57,163 nucleotides of DNA from contig JAICVS010000008.1 in assembly GCA_025935195.1 (NCBI GenBank), positions 1 to 57,163 on the forward strand, in the 5' to 3' direction. Each line of letters starts with the position of its first letter. Position 1 is the first letter of the stretch. The position numbers were made by a program, and so were the translations under genes. The notes below the pieces were generated by a model. The model was not told the DNA's origin and did no database searches. It was given only the letters and a program-made list of their open reading frames with translations. Of this stretch, positions 7,730-15,550 are shown piece after piece. The stretch is from Ktedonobacterales bacterium. Its GTDB lineage: Bacteria; Chloroflexota; Ktedonobacteria; Ktedonobacterales; JADMIN01.

Positions 7730-9436
7730 GTGGCGGGACAAGATGAGCGGGACGCGGGGGATACATCCAGCTCGGACGAGGCGGCGCGCGTGCGGCGGCT
7801 GGAGGCGCTGCGGCGCATCGCGGACGGGCAACTCGGCGCGGAGACGGCGGCCGGCGGCGAGCTCGCGCGGGGGGCGAGGCCGGAGCGGATGCCTGCGGCT
7901 CCACGCCAGCGGGCGGTCCGGCGCGGCTGGCTGGCGCTGATCGGTGCGCTCATGGCCGCTGCGGTAGTGGTGGCGGGGGTGATCCTGCTGCCGCGTTTGG
8001 GGTCGTTCCCTGCTACGGGCCGCGCGACGCCCGCGGCTACGTCCGCGCTCACTGGGGCCGGCGCCTGCGTGCGCGCCAACGCGCACCCCAAGCCGCCCTA
8101 CGAGAACGTCCGCGCCAGCCACGATTCGTTCCTGGCGCACAGCGAGCCGATGCTGGCGGAGGATCCGGCCAATCCGCTGCATCTGGTCGGTGGCTCGAAG
8201 TTCTTCACCGATCCGGCGCGCTATCGCTTCCAGATCGGCACCTTCGCCAGCTTCGATGGCGGCTGCACCTGGAGTGACGGCGGTGTGCTGCCCGGCTTCG
8301 CGCGCGGCGTCATCACCTCGGATGTCAGCCTGGCCTTCGGCACGCGTGGCGAGGTGTACGTGGCTGTGCTGCACGACGCGCCGGGTGGGCAAAGCGGCCT
8401 CTCCGTCTCGACATCCACGGACGGCGGGCGCACGTTCGGGGCGCCGGTGGACGTGTATAGCAACGCCGAAAACCGCATCTTCAGCGACAAGCCGTGGATG
8501 ACGGTGGACTGGTCGAACGGGCCGCATCGCGGCGCGCTCGACGTGGTGTGGTCGTACCAGTATGGCGGCGAGTGCGGCTTCGGCAACGCCTGCCACCAGG
8601 AGCTCGCCTTCGCGCAATCGAGCGACGGCGGCAAGACCTTCTCGCCGCCCAAGCTGATCGAGGGCAGTGCGCCGTTTTGCACCAATCCGGCGAAGGGCCG
8701 CGCGCCCGACGCCACGCGCTGCGACGCCGCGCAGGGACCGATCCCGCTCGTCACGGCCGATGGCACGCTGGCGGTCGCCTTCGCCTACGAAGACCTCATG
8801 GACGAGCGCATCCCCACGCGGCTGCTGGTCGTGTCCTCGCGTGACGGCGGCGCGACCTGGCAGCCGCCCGCGCTGGCCGCGACCGTGCCCGATGTCGCCG
8901 GCGCCTTCCCGCCGAACCGCTACCGCAACGTGACGCTGCCGGCGTTCGCCGCCAGCCCCGACGGCGCCGCGCTCTACCTGGCCTGGGCCGACAAGCGCAA
9001 CGGCACGGCCGACGTCTTCTTCGCATCCTCGAAGGACGGCGGCGCCACGTGGTCCCCGTCCACCCGTGTCAACGACGACGCGCCACACAGCGGCAGCTAC
9101 CACTTCCAGCCGCAGCTGGCCGTCGCGCCGGGCGGCGTCGTCACGATCTGCTGGTTCGACACGCGCAACGATCCACAGCATCGCCTGATTGATGTGTACC
9201 TGGCCCAGTCCAGCGACGGCGGCGCCTCGTTCCTCCCGAACGTGCGCGTGACGACCGCGAGCTGGGATCCGGCGGTGGACGCGCCGGTGGATGGTGGCGG
9301 CGCGCAGTTCATCGGCGATTATCAAGGCCTCGCCGCCGATGACCAGTTTGTCCACCCCTTCTGGAACGACACGCGCACCGGCGCGCAGGAGATTTTCACG
9401 GCGGCGGTGCCGAGTGTGGCCGCGCGACATCCATAA
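7730..9436 (+). CDS. Membrane-anchored sialidase-like (BNR/Asp-box) protein
   Basis: The product has 568 residues: a charged cytoplasmic N-terminus (1-65), one transmembrane helix (66-88) and a large extracellular beta-propeller-like region. At least six Asp-box motifs (S-x-D-G-G-x-T-W/F) are visible, for example FDGGCTW, TDGGRTF, SDGGKTF, RDGGATW, KDGGATW and SDGGASF. This matches the sialidase/BNR superfamily. I cannot identify the catalytic Arg triad, so it may bind rather than cleave glycans. AGGAG lies 6 bases before GTG 7730, which decides the start. It stands alone downstream of the efflux pump. Confidence 0.82.
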   Translation: MAGQDERDAGDTSSSDEAARVRRLEALRRIADGQLGAETAAGGELARGARPERMPAAPRQRAVRRGWLALIGALMAAAVVVAGVILLPRLGSFPATGRATPAATSALTGAGACVRANAHPKPPYENVRASHDSFLAHSEPMLAEDPANPLHLVGGSKFFTDPARYRFQIGTFASFDGGCTWSDGGVLPGFARGVITSDVSLAFGTRGEVYVAVLHDAPGGQSGLSVSTSTDGGRTFGAPVDVYSNAENRIFSDKPWMTVDWSNGPHRGALDVVWSYQYGGECGFGNACHQELAFAQSSDGGKTFSPPKLIEGSAPFCTNPAKGRAPDATRCDAAQGPIPLVTADGTLAVAFAYEDLMDERIPTRLLVVSSRDGGATWQPPALAATVPDVAGAFPPNRYRNVTLPAFAASPDGAALYLAWADKRNGTADVFFASSKDGGATWSPSTRVNDDAPHSGSYHFQPQLAVAPGGVVTICWFDTRNDPQHRLIDVYLAQSSDGGASFLPNVRVTTASWDPAVDAPVDGGGAQFIGDYQGLAADDQFVHPFWNDTRTGAQEIFTAAVPSVAARHP

Positions 9437-9533
9437 CCGCCAGTCGCCATGCCGCGCTACGCCTCGATCACGCGCCGCATGATCGGGCGCGTCTCCGAGC
9501 GGCGCGCGACCTCGCTGAAGCTAGCGGCTCATC

Positions 9534-9851
9534 TCAGGCATCGTAGACCACCTCGTAGTGTGTTACGGTCGGCTCCAGCGCCAGGAGGTAGCGTGTGTCC
9601 TCAGGATAATACACCGCCTTCTCGACCTCGTCGCCAGCGAAGCGGCGGATCGCGTCCCACGACTCCCACAGCGAGATCAGGATGAATTCCGCCTGAGCGT
9701 CGTCGCCCGCGCCGGTGATGCGTCGCAGCACGCGCACACCGCGATTGCCCGGCGTCGCGCGGTAGGCCGGCAGGCCGGTGGCGTTCAGGTAGGCCAGATA
9801 CTCGTCGGCGTGTGCGGCGCGTGTCACGCCGCGCCAGATGCGCGCAATCAT
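9534..9851 (-). CDS. ABM-domain (antibiotic biosynthesis monooxygenase-like) protein
   Basis: The 105-residue product is a small alpha/beta ABM-fold protein (MIARIWRGVTRAAHADEYLA, then FILISLWESWDAI). Members of this fold include heme-degrading and quinol monooxygenases, but many are uncharacterised; no heme-binding motif is obvious. The start MIARIW fits the fold's first strand, with AGG 7 bases before it. It lies 17 bp after azlD on the same strand, so it is the third gene of the azlCD transcript. Confidence 0.75.
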   Translation of the reverse strand: MIARIWRGVTRAAHADEYLAYLNATGLPAYRATPGNRGVRVLRRITGAGDDAQAEFILISLWESWDAIRRFAGDEVEKAVYYPEDTRYLLALEPTVTHYEVVYDA

Positions 9852-9868
9852 CGGTCGACCTGCTTTCT

Positions 9869-10168
9869 TCAATGGAGTATCGCCCGCAGCAGCGCCACCA
9901 GCGCTACGCCGGCAACCAGCGCCGGCAACACCCGTCCAGTGCGGATGGCGATCAGCGCCGCACCCGCGAGCGCGACGATGCCTGCCATGCCACTGGCGAG
10001 CGCGAGGGGCGCGACAATCGCCACGAGCAGCGCGCCCGGCATGTGGCGTAGCGCCGCCGCCAGCCGGCGCGAGGGCGGCAGCCCGCGCATCAACCAGAAG
10101 CCGCCCGCCCGTGTGCCGTACGTCACCAGTGCCATCGCCAGGATGGCGAGCGTCGCGTCAGTCCGCAT
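9869..10168 (-). CDS. azlD: Branched-chain amino acid export subunit AzlD
   Basis: A 99-residue protein with about four helices. The opening ATLAILAMALVTYGTRAGGF and the RHMPGALL segment are typical of AzlD, the small partner of AzlC in LIV-E type exporters of branched-chain amino acids or analogues. Its start overlaps the end of azlC by 11 bp, indicating translational coupling. Confidence 0.88.
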   Translation of the reverse strand: MRTDATLAILAMALVTYGTRAGGFWLMRGLPPSRRLAAALRHMPGALLVAIVAPLALASGMAGIVALAGAALIAIRTGRVLPALVAGVALVALLRAILH

Positions 10169-10886
10169 CGCGCAGTGCCCCCACGACGGCCCCGGCGATC
10201 CCGCCGAGCAAGATGTACCACTTGCCGGGCAGCAGGACGGCCGCGGCCAGCGCCACCGCCGCCGCGACGCCCCACGGCGCCAGCGTCGCCCGACCGCGCC
10301 ACATGCCGGCCAGCAGCGCCACCACCAACGCCGGAAACACGAAGTCCAGCCCCCAACGCGCCGGATCGCGCAGGCTCGCGCCGGCGAGGTAGCCGCCCGC
10401 CGTGGAAACCACCCACGACGCGAAGAGCGCCAGGCCGCCGCCCATGATGAACGCGCCGTCGAGCGTGCCCAACGCCCGCTCGCGCAGCGCCAGCGCCCAG
10501 GTCTCGTCCGTCAAGAAGAAGGCCGAGCCGTAGCGCCGCAGCGGCGAGAGCCGGCCGAGGTGAGCGGCGAGCGTCGCGCCCATCAGCAGGTGGCGCGCGC
10601 CCACCACCAGCGTGGTGGCGGCGAGCGCGACGACGGGCAGCGGCGCCACCCAGAGGCCCAGCGCGACGAACTGCGCCGTGCCGGTGTTGACCGCGCCGCT
10701 CATCAAGAGCGCCTCGCCCAGGCTCATGCCGGCCTGCCGCGCCAGCACGCCGAACACCAGCCCATCCGCCAGCCCAGTGATCGCCAGTGGCAGCGCCCGC
10801 CGCGCCCCAAGCAGCGCGCCGGAAGCGGTGAATGTGGCTGCCTCGGCATCCCCCGCCAGCTCGTCGCGGGTGATGGTCTCGCGCAT
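10158..10886 (-). CDS. azlC: Branched-chain amino acid exporter AzlC
   Basis: The product has 242 residues and about seven or eight helices. The family's N-terminal signature region (GARRALPLAITGLADGLVFG) and ARHLLMGATLAAHL are present. AzlC with AzlD exports branched-chain amino acids across the cytoplasmic membrane. GGAGG lies 5 bases before ATG 10886, so the further 30 upstream residues are excluded. The gene is divergent from a CGNR zinc-finger regulator and has a near-consensus promoter overlapped by inverted repeats, so the neighbour probably represses it. Confidence 0.88.
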   Translation of the reverse strand: MRETITRDELAGDAEAATFTASGALLGARRALPLAITGLADGLVFGVLARQAGMSLGEALLMSGAVNTGTAQFVALGLWVAPLPVVALAATTLVVGARHLLMGATLAAHLGRLSPLRRYGSAFFLTDETWALALRERALGTLDGAFIMGGGLALFASWVVSTAGGYLAGASLRDPARWGLDFVFPALVVALLAGMWRGRATLAPWGVAAAVALAAAVLLPGKWYILLGGIAGAVVGALRDAD

Positions 10887-10945
10887 CAAGTCCTCCGCTG
10901 CTCGCCGTGGGGCATCCCTGCCGCGCCCGATCCGCACCGCGGCAG

Positions 10946-10974
10946 TTGACGCGGCACCTCTAACCTGGTATAAC
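10946..10974 (+). promoter_or_regulatory. Sigma70-type promoter for the CGNR gene
   Basis: TTGACG (10946-10951), a 17-base spacer and TATAAC (10969-10974). Transcription would start near 10981 and run rightward to the CGNR gene at 11062. An inverted repeat (CTAACC 10960-10965, GGTTAG 10984-10989) brackets the -10 box. Confidence 0.65.
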
Positions 10975-10989
10975 AATTTTGATGGTTAG
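10960..10989. promoter_or_regulatory. Inverted-repeat operator candidate 1
   Basis: Perfect 6-bp arms CTAACC (10960-10965) and GGTTAG (10984-10989), 18 bases apart. They cover the -10 region of the rightward promoter and touch the start site of the leftward one. Confidence 0.5.
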
Positions 10990-11018
10990 AGTATACTGGA
11001 ACAAGTATAACCTGTCAA
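10990..11018 (-). promoter_or_regulatory. Near-consensus promoter for azlCD
   Basis: On the minus strand: TTGACA (complement of 11013-11018), exactly 17 bases, then TATACT (complement of 10990-10995). This is an almost perfect sigma70 promoter. Transcription would start near 10983 and run leftward to azlC at 10886. It faces the CGNR promoter head-on. Confidence 0.78.
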
Positions 11019-11027
11019 GATGGTTAT
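11007..11027. promoter_or_regulatory. Inverted-repeat operator candidate 2
   Basis: Perfect arms ATAACC (11007-11012) and GGTTAT (11022-11027) with 9 bases between cover the -35 box of the azlCD promoter. A further GGTTA half-site follows at 11031-11035. The half-site matches candidate 1 (taacc/ggtta), as expected for one regulator binding both. Confidence 0.55.
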
Positions 11028-11061
11028 GCGGGTTATAGAAATGCGATAGGAGGAAGCCGCG

Positions 11062-11730
11062 ATGGCGCGCGCCTACGAGAATCCCAGCAATCCCAGCGCG
11101 GATGTGGACGCGGCCACGCTGCCGCTGCGCGGCGGCAGGCTCTGTCTGGACTTCGCCAACACGGTAGACTGGCACGCCGGCGCGCGGCACGGGCAGGAAT
11201 ACCTCACCAGCTACGCCGAGCTGATCGCCTGGGGCCGCCACGCCGGCATCTTGGCCGGTGACGAAGCGCACACGCTCATGCGGGAAGCCGCGCATCATGC
11301 GGAGCGGGCGCAAGCGGCGCTGGACCAGGCCATCGCGCTGCGTGAAGTGGTCTACCGCGTCTTCTCAGTGCTCGCGCACGGCCGCCCGACGGACGCCGGC
11401 GATCTGGCGGCGCTGAACGCCGTGCTGGTGGAGGCACATGCCCATCTGCGCCTGCGCGCCGGCACACCGCACTTCTCCTGGGCCTGGGAGCCTGATGGCC
11501 CCGCTCTCGACCGCATACTCTGGCCGGTCGCCCGCTCCGCGGCGGAGCTGCTCACCGCGGACGAGCTGGAGCGAGTGCGCGAGTGCGCCAGCGATTCCTG
11601 CGGCTGGCTCTTCCTGGATACGAGCAAGAACCGCAGCCGCCGCTGGTGCGACATGGCCGGCTGCGGCAACCGTGCCAAGGCCCGCCGGCACTACGCGCGC
11701 GGCCGCCGCTCCACCGGGCCGGATACCTAG
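11062..11730 (+). CDS. ABATE/CGNR zinc-finger transcriptional regulator
   Basis: The product has 222 residues. The N-terminal ABATE domain (LCLDFANTVDWHAG near residue 27) is a putative stress or ligand-sensing domain. The C-terminal zinc finger is C-x4-C (CASDSC), then C-x4-C within CDMAGCGNR, followed by a basic Arg/Lys tail for DNA binding. AGGAGG precedes the ATG. The gene is divergent from azlCD, across promoters covered by GGTTA-type inverted repeats, so it is the likely regulator of both itself and the exporter. That regulatory link is inference. Confidence 0.88.
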   Translation: MARAYENPSNPSADVDAATLPLRGGRLCLDFANTVDWHAGARHGQEYLTSYAELIAWGRHAGILAGDEAHTLMREAAHHAERAQAALDQAIALREVVYRVFSVLAHGRPTDAGDLAALNAVLVEAHAHLRLRAGTPHFSWAWEPDGPALDRILWPVARSAAELLTADELERVRECASDSCGWLFLDTSKNRSRRWCDMAGCGNRAKARRHYARGRRSTGPDT

Positions 11731-11842
11731 CCATAGCACCGCCCTTGCTACAGGTAGCGCGGCGGATTTGGTATGATGGCCGCGCCCAGCCCGCGCGCTG
11801 GATCATGCCATTGGGATCGTTCGGATCAGTTGGAGAGGTGCT

Positions 11843-12340
11843 GTGAACGAAACGAAGCTACTCCCGCTTGTTGAAGAGGCCCTCGTCCAGTACGACATCA
11901 CGTACACAGTGCTTGAGTGTCTGCCAGAGCTTGCCGACACCGCCGCCTTCTGCGAGCATTACCACGTCGCGCTCGATCAGGCCGCGAACACGATTTTGGT
12001 CGCGTCGCGCAAAGTGGAGCCAACGAAATACGCGGTGTGTGTCGTGCTTGGCACGACCCGCTTGGACGTGAATCAGAAGGTCTGTGAGCTGTTGGGCGTG
12101 AAGAAAGCCTCCTTTGCTGATGCGGAAACGACCATGCAACGCACCAGCATGCTGATCGGCGGCGTCACCCCCTTTGGTATCAGCGATGCGCCCATCTATG
12201 TGGACCGCGCTGTCATGCGACAGCGGGAAGTCGTCATGGGCGGTGGCAACCGTTCCAGCAAGCTTCTCCTCAACCCACAGGAGCTGCTGAAGCTGGCACA
12301 TGTCACGGTCATTGACGGCTTGGCCAAACCGCGGGAATAA
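11843..12340 (+). CDS. YbaK/EbsC-type aminoacyl-tRNA deacylase
   Basis: The product has 165 residues covering a complete YbaK/ProX editing domain. Such proteins hydrolyse mischarged Cys- or Ala-tRNA(Pro). The central core (ANTILVASRKVEPTKYAVCV, with the conserved lysine region) and the GGVTPFGI loop are characteristic. GTG is the start, with GGAGAGG about 5 bases upstream. The gene looks lower in G+C than its neighbours. It stands alone, convergent with the comB-like gene; there is no prolyl-tRNA synthetase nearby. Confidence 0.87.
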   Translation: MNETKLLPLVEEALVQYDITYTVLECLPELADTAAFCEHYHVALDQAANTILVASRKVEPTKYAVCVVLGTTRLDVNQKVCELLGVKKASFADAETTMQRTSMLIGGVTPFGISDAPIYVDRAVMRQREVVMGGGNRSSKLLLNPQELLKLAHVTVIDGLAKPRE

Positions 12341-12355
12341 CAACACGAGCGATTC

Positions 12356-13087
12356 TCATGATCGCTCCGCGTCCACCCGCTCGGCGCGTACGTAGGTCAC
12401 ATCGTGCCACTGCTCGCGTGCGCCGCGCATAGCGAACGCGAAACGGTCCACGGCGAGCAGGGCTGGCACATCCTCCGGCGGGAAGTCGGGATAGCCGCGC
12501 GCGAAGATGCCCAGCCGGCCGCTGGCGCGCAAGCGGGTGATGCCATCCGCCAGCACGTCCGCCGCGTCGGAGCGCTCGCGCAGCAGCGCCTCCAGATAGT
12601 CGGCGCACACCTCATCCTCGCACGCCGGCACACCTTCCTCCTCGACGGGCGACTCCGTCGGCAGCAGCGTGATCGGCAGCCCGTCGCGCGCCGCGAGCGT
12701 GTGCGCGTAGGTCGCCGTCGCCCGCGCGTTGACCAGCGCGGCGAGCAGCAGGTGTGTGGCGGCGCCCGCGTCAACCGCGCCCTGTGTGCCCGCGCCGGTC
12801 CGCTGGATGATCAGCCGCCCGCGCACGTTGGCCGCCGCCATGCGCGCCGGAGAGTTGTCGAAGTCGAAGCCGGCGATCAGCCGGCCGCCGACCTCGCCCG
12901 CCAGCAGCGCCTCAGGCGCGCGCTCGCGCAGCGTGAACGCCTCGGCGATGGTGCGCACCAGCCACAGCTCGCGCGCGCCACCGGCGAAGGCGTACGCCGC
13001 CACGGAGAACGCGCGGATGACATCAATCACGATCACCACGCCGCGCGCCTCTGCCGCTTGCTCTCGCCCCAGCCGCGGGATATCCAT
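12356..13087 (-). CDS. ComB-like 2-phosphosulfolactate phosphatase
   Basis: The product has 243 residues. Family features include VVIVIDVIRAFSVAAYAF (catalytic loop region), the GEVGGRLIAGFDFDNSPA segment, the QRTGAGTQG loop, and a Cys-containing DEVCADYLEALL. ComB hydrolyses 2-phosphosulfolactate to sulfolactate in coenzyme M synthesis; bacterial homologues often lack that pathway and their true substrate is unclear. No comA or comC is seen in the window. The gene starts 58 bp after corA on the same strand. Confidence 0.85.
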   Translation of the reverse strand: MDIPRLGREQAAEARGVVIVIDVIRAFSVAAYAFAGGARELWLVRTIAEAFTLRERAPEALLAGEVGGRLIAGFDFDNSPARMAAANVRGRLIIQRTGAGTQGAVDAGAATHLLLAALVNARATATYAHTLAARDGLPITLLPTESPVEEEGVPACEDEVCADYLEALLRERSDAADVLADGITRLRASGRLGIFARGYPDFPPEDVPALLAVDRFAFAMRGAREQWHDVTYVRAERVDAERS

Positions 13088-13145
13088 CGCCCGTTCGCCC
13101 TCCCGTGCTTCTGCTTCTCTGCTCTCACTTCACGCGCGGTCGTGC

Positions 13146-14147
13146 TCAGATCCAGCCGCGGCGGCGGAAATACCAGATCTGCACGACGGTAATGATTGCC
13201 ATCCCCAGTAGCGCGAGCCAGAAGTTCGCGCCCGCGTCGTGCTCGACCTGCGGCGAGTGACCGAAGTTCATGCCGAAGACGCCGGTAACGAAGGTGATCG
13301 GCAGGAAGATCGAGGCGATGATCGTCAGTTGCTTCATCACCTCGTTCTGGCGATTCGAGACGGTGGTGAGATAGACATCCAGCAGGCCGCTCATCAGGTC
13401 ACGGTAGGAGTCAATCACCTCGAAGGCGCGCACCAGGTGGTCATGGATCTCGGCGAAGTACGGCTCGGCCTCGTGCGGGATGTACTCGCCCGTGCGCGTG
13501 ATGCAGGCATTCGCCACCTCCACCTGCGGGCTGATCACGCGGCGCATCAGCGCCAGCGCCCGCTTCATGCGAAAGATGCGCACCTGCACCGCGCTCGACA
13601 CGGTGCGCACCGTCTCGTCCTCTAACTCGTCAATCACGTCGTCAATCTCGTCCAGCACGGGGAAGTAGCTATCCACCAGCGAGTCGAGCACGGCGTGCAG
13701 CAGATAGGGGATGCCGCGGCTCAACACGTTCTCTTCCAGCTCGCCACGCCCCAGCGACGCGCGCAGCGTATCCAGCCAGGGCAGGCGGGCGCGATGGATG
13801 GTGACGAGAAAGGTATGGCCGAAGATGATGTCAATCTTGGGCGTCTGCGCCTCTTGCGTCTCGCTGTCGAACGTGAGCGCATGGTTGATGATGTAGAAGT
13901 AGCCATGCCCTTCGATGAAGCGCGCGCGCTCGGCCTCCTCGGTAATCGCGTCCAGCGTAATGCGCGAGAAGCCGAAAGTAGTCGCCAGCATGTGCAGGTG
14001 CGGCGCTGGATCGCCCTCGATGTCCAGCCACACGCGCGCCTGCGTGTCGCGCGCCGCCGCCTGCATCCCCGCCGAGGAGAGATCGGCCCGCGCCTTACCG
14101 TCGCGCCAGACGAGTGAATGCTCCACTGAATGCTCCACGGCAGCCAT
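13146..14147 (-). CDS. corA: CorA-family Mg2+/Co2+ channel
   Basis: The product has 333 residues. A cytoplasmic N-terminal domain is followed by long helices (DDVIDELEDETV...FRMKRALALMRRVISP), then two C-terminal transmembrane helices with the signature loop GMNF (VFGMNFGHSP) and a basic C-terminus (FRRRGWI). The protein works as a homopentameric channel in the cytoplasmic membrane. Near the N-terminus the residues SVEH occur twice, encoded by a 12-bp tandem duplication (14115-14138). The start could be one of several nearby codons. Confidence 0.93.
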   Translation of the reverse strand: MAAVEHSVEHSLVWRDGKARADLSSAGMQAAARDTQARVWLDIEGDPAPHLHMLATTFGFSRITLDAITEEAERARFIEGHGYFYIINHALTFDSETQEAQTPKIDIIFGHTFLVTIHRARLPWLDTLRASLGRGELEENVLSRGIPYLLHAVLDSLVDSYFPVLDEIDDVIDELEDETVRTVSSAVQVRIFRMKRALALMRRVISPQVEVANACITRTGEYIPHEAEPYFAEIHDHLVRAFEVIDSYRDLMSGLLDVYLTTVSNRQNEVMKQLTIIASIFLPITFVTGVFGMNFGHSPQVEHDAGANFWLALLGMAIITVVQIWYFRRRGWI

Positions 14148-14418
14148 TCCTCACCATTCCCCCATCATTCCACACCAGCGCGCCGTTGGCGCGCGCCCGC
14201 GCCGTCGCCGGAGACGCGGCGCCTCCGCCGCCTGAGATGATACCATGCCCGCCGCCCCCAGGCCCGTTTTCCCGCATGAATCGCGCTGAATCCCGACAGT
14301 GACGACAAGCTATGCGGTGGTGGCATGTTCTTTGCCAGATACGGCCAACAAGTTTCGCAACATGCGGGGCGCGGCCCCCGCGAGCAGGAAATGGTCGCCG
14401 CGCCTGAGATAAAGGATT

Positions 14419-15012
14419 GTGCTGACCGCCATGTTCAACCTCACCACTGGTCGCCCGCGCGACGAGCACCTGGAGCGGGCCGCACAGCCTCTAGGGAAGC
14501 AGTCGCGCGCCGAAGCCGTGCTGGCGGTGGATCCAGTCCCCCGTCTCGATCAGGGAGAGCATCCCGCCACGATCCTCGTGGTGGATGACGAGCCCAGCAT
14601 CGCGGAGCTGCTGTGCGAGCTGCTCGAAAGCGCCGGCTACCGTTCCCTGCGCGCCGGCAACGCGCGCACCGCGCTCGCCATCGCGCGCCGCGAGCGTCCG
14701 GCGCTCGTGCTAACCGACCGTAATATGCCCGAGGTTGACGGCATCGAGTTCGTGCGCCGGCTGCGCGCCAGCCCGGTGACAAACGACATTCCGGTTATGC
14801 TGATGAGCAGCACACGCCCCGATCTCGAAGCCGTCGGCAATGTGCCGTTCCTGGCGAAGCCGTTCGACCTAGACGATGTGCTCAGTGCCGTTGCCGCCTA
14901 TGCCGACGCACACATGCAGGTCGCGCATGATTTGGGCGGACTGGGCGACCTGGACGGACTCTGCGGCGTTGAGCCGCACTCGCGGCCAGCGGCGCATCAC
15001 CACAAGGAGTGA
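14419..15012 (+). CDS. Single-domain response regulator
   Basis: The product has 197 residues. After a 50-residue disordered leader comes one receiver domain: TILVVDDEPS with acidic D56/D57, phospho-acceptor D100 (LVLTDRNMPEVDG), the Ser/Thr switch (MLMSST) and K147 (FLAKPF). There is no output domain, so it would act through protein contacts. The C-terminal 30 residues are Gly/His-rich (AAHHHKE). No histidine kinase is adjacent. Its stop overlaps or abuts a small lipoprotein gene, suggesting co-expression. The GTG start is uncertain; ATG 14431 is possible. Confidence 0.85.
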   Translation: MLTAMFNLTTGRPRDEHLERAAQPLGKQSRAEAVLAVDPVPRLDQGEHPATILVVDDEPSIAELLCELLESAGYRSLRAGNARTALAIARRERPALVLTDRNMPEVDGIEFVRRLRASPVTNDIPVMLMSSTRPDLEAVGNVPFLAKPFDLDDVLSAVAAYADAHMQVAHDLGGLGDLDGLCGVEPHSRPAAHHHKE

Positions 15013-15020
15013 TAGAGAAG

Positions 15021-15239
15021 ATGGATCTAAGCAGCCCACGTCTTGCGCGCGGACCCGCGCGCAGGCGCATCGCGGCGGTCATCGTCGCGCTGGCACTAGC
15101 GGCGGTCGCGGTGCTCGCCGGCTGTGGCAACGGCGGCGGCAAGCCCGGCAGCCCGTCGGGCACACCTGGCAGCGGCCCCGGCTACGGCTTTACGGTGCCC
15201 CACAGCGCCAGTGTGATTGCCCAACACACCCTGCACTAG
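15021..15239 (+). CDS. Small lipoprotein
   Basis: The product has 72 residues: a twin-arginine-rich n-region (ARRR at about residue 13), a hydrophobic core (IAAVIVALALAAVAV) and a lipobox LAGC with Cys at residue 35. The mature part is only about 37 residues and Gly/Ser/Pro-rich, ending VPHSASVIAQHTLH. AAGGAG lies 11 bases before ATG; a GTG at 15009 overlapping the preceding stop is an alternative. No function is recognised. An 11-bp tandem repeat begins directly at its stop codon. Confidence 0.55.
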   Translation: MDLSSPRLARGPARRRIAAVIVALALAAVAVLAGCGNGGGKPGSPSGTPGSGPGYGFTVPHSASVIAQHTLH

Positions 15240-15289
15240 CCTGATACTGGCCTGATACTGGCCTGATACTAGCCTGATACTGGCCTGAT
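15240..15289. repeat. 11-bp tandem repeat
   Basis: CCTGATACTGG is repeated four times (one copy with a single change, CCTGATACTAG) plus a half copy, followed by TTTTT. It starts immediately after the lipoprotein stop. The 11-bp period is about one helical turn, so each copy presents the same DNA face. Function is unknown. Confidence 0.85.
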
Positions 15290-15550
15290 TTTTCCACCAT
15301 TCCATCTGGTTGACTCTCCGCTCTCCAGAACATGGAGCGAGCGGGGATTCGTATTATGTTGTGCGCCCGTCGGTCTGGACACTATTGCTTCAATGACATA
15401 TACCTTTCAATGCGTAGATAGCGTGGTTCGTCAAAGTACTTCAATAGAATTCCGCCTGACATGTGAATGCATCAATACTATCCACAACCCTGGCTCGCTC
15501 CTTACGAGGAGAAGGGAGAAGTGGAGCGGGGCGAGTGCTGGCGAGGGTGG
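15290..15550. other. Gene-free, lower-G+C stretch
   Basis: The region between the tandem repeat and pgsA is visibly richer in A+T than its surroundings. It holds no supported gene. A degenerate copy of palindrome family A may lie near 15495-15525 (CTCGCTCC...GGAGAAGGGAG). Confidence 0.5.

Noticed and set aside
7286..9430. 714-residue frame antisense to the sialidase-like gene and pump end
   Set aside because: Composition is Arg/Gly/Val-rich with no motif; the plus strand carries clear Asp boxes and transporter helices.
12347..12367. Hairpin between the YbaK-like and ComB-like genes as terminator
   Set aside because: Only a 7-bp stem (GAGCGAT/ATCGCTC), no U-tract, and it includes the comB-like stop codon; too weak to call.
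15240..15289. CRISPR array
   Set aside because: The 11-bp units are directly tandem with no spacers, and no cas genes are present.
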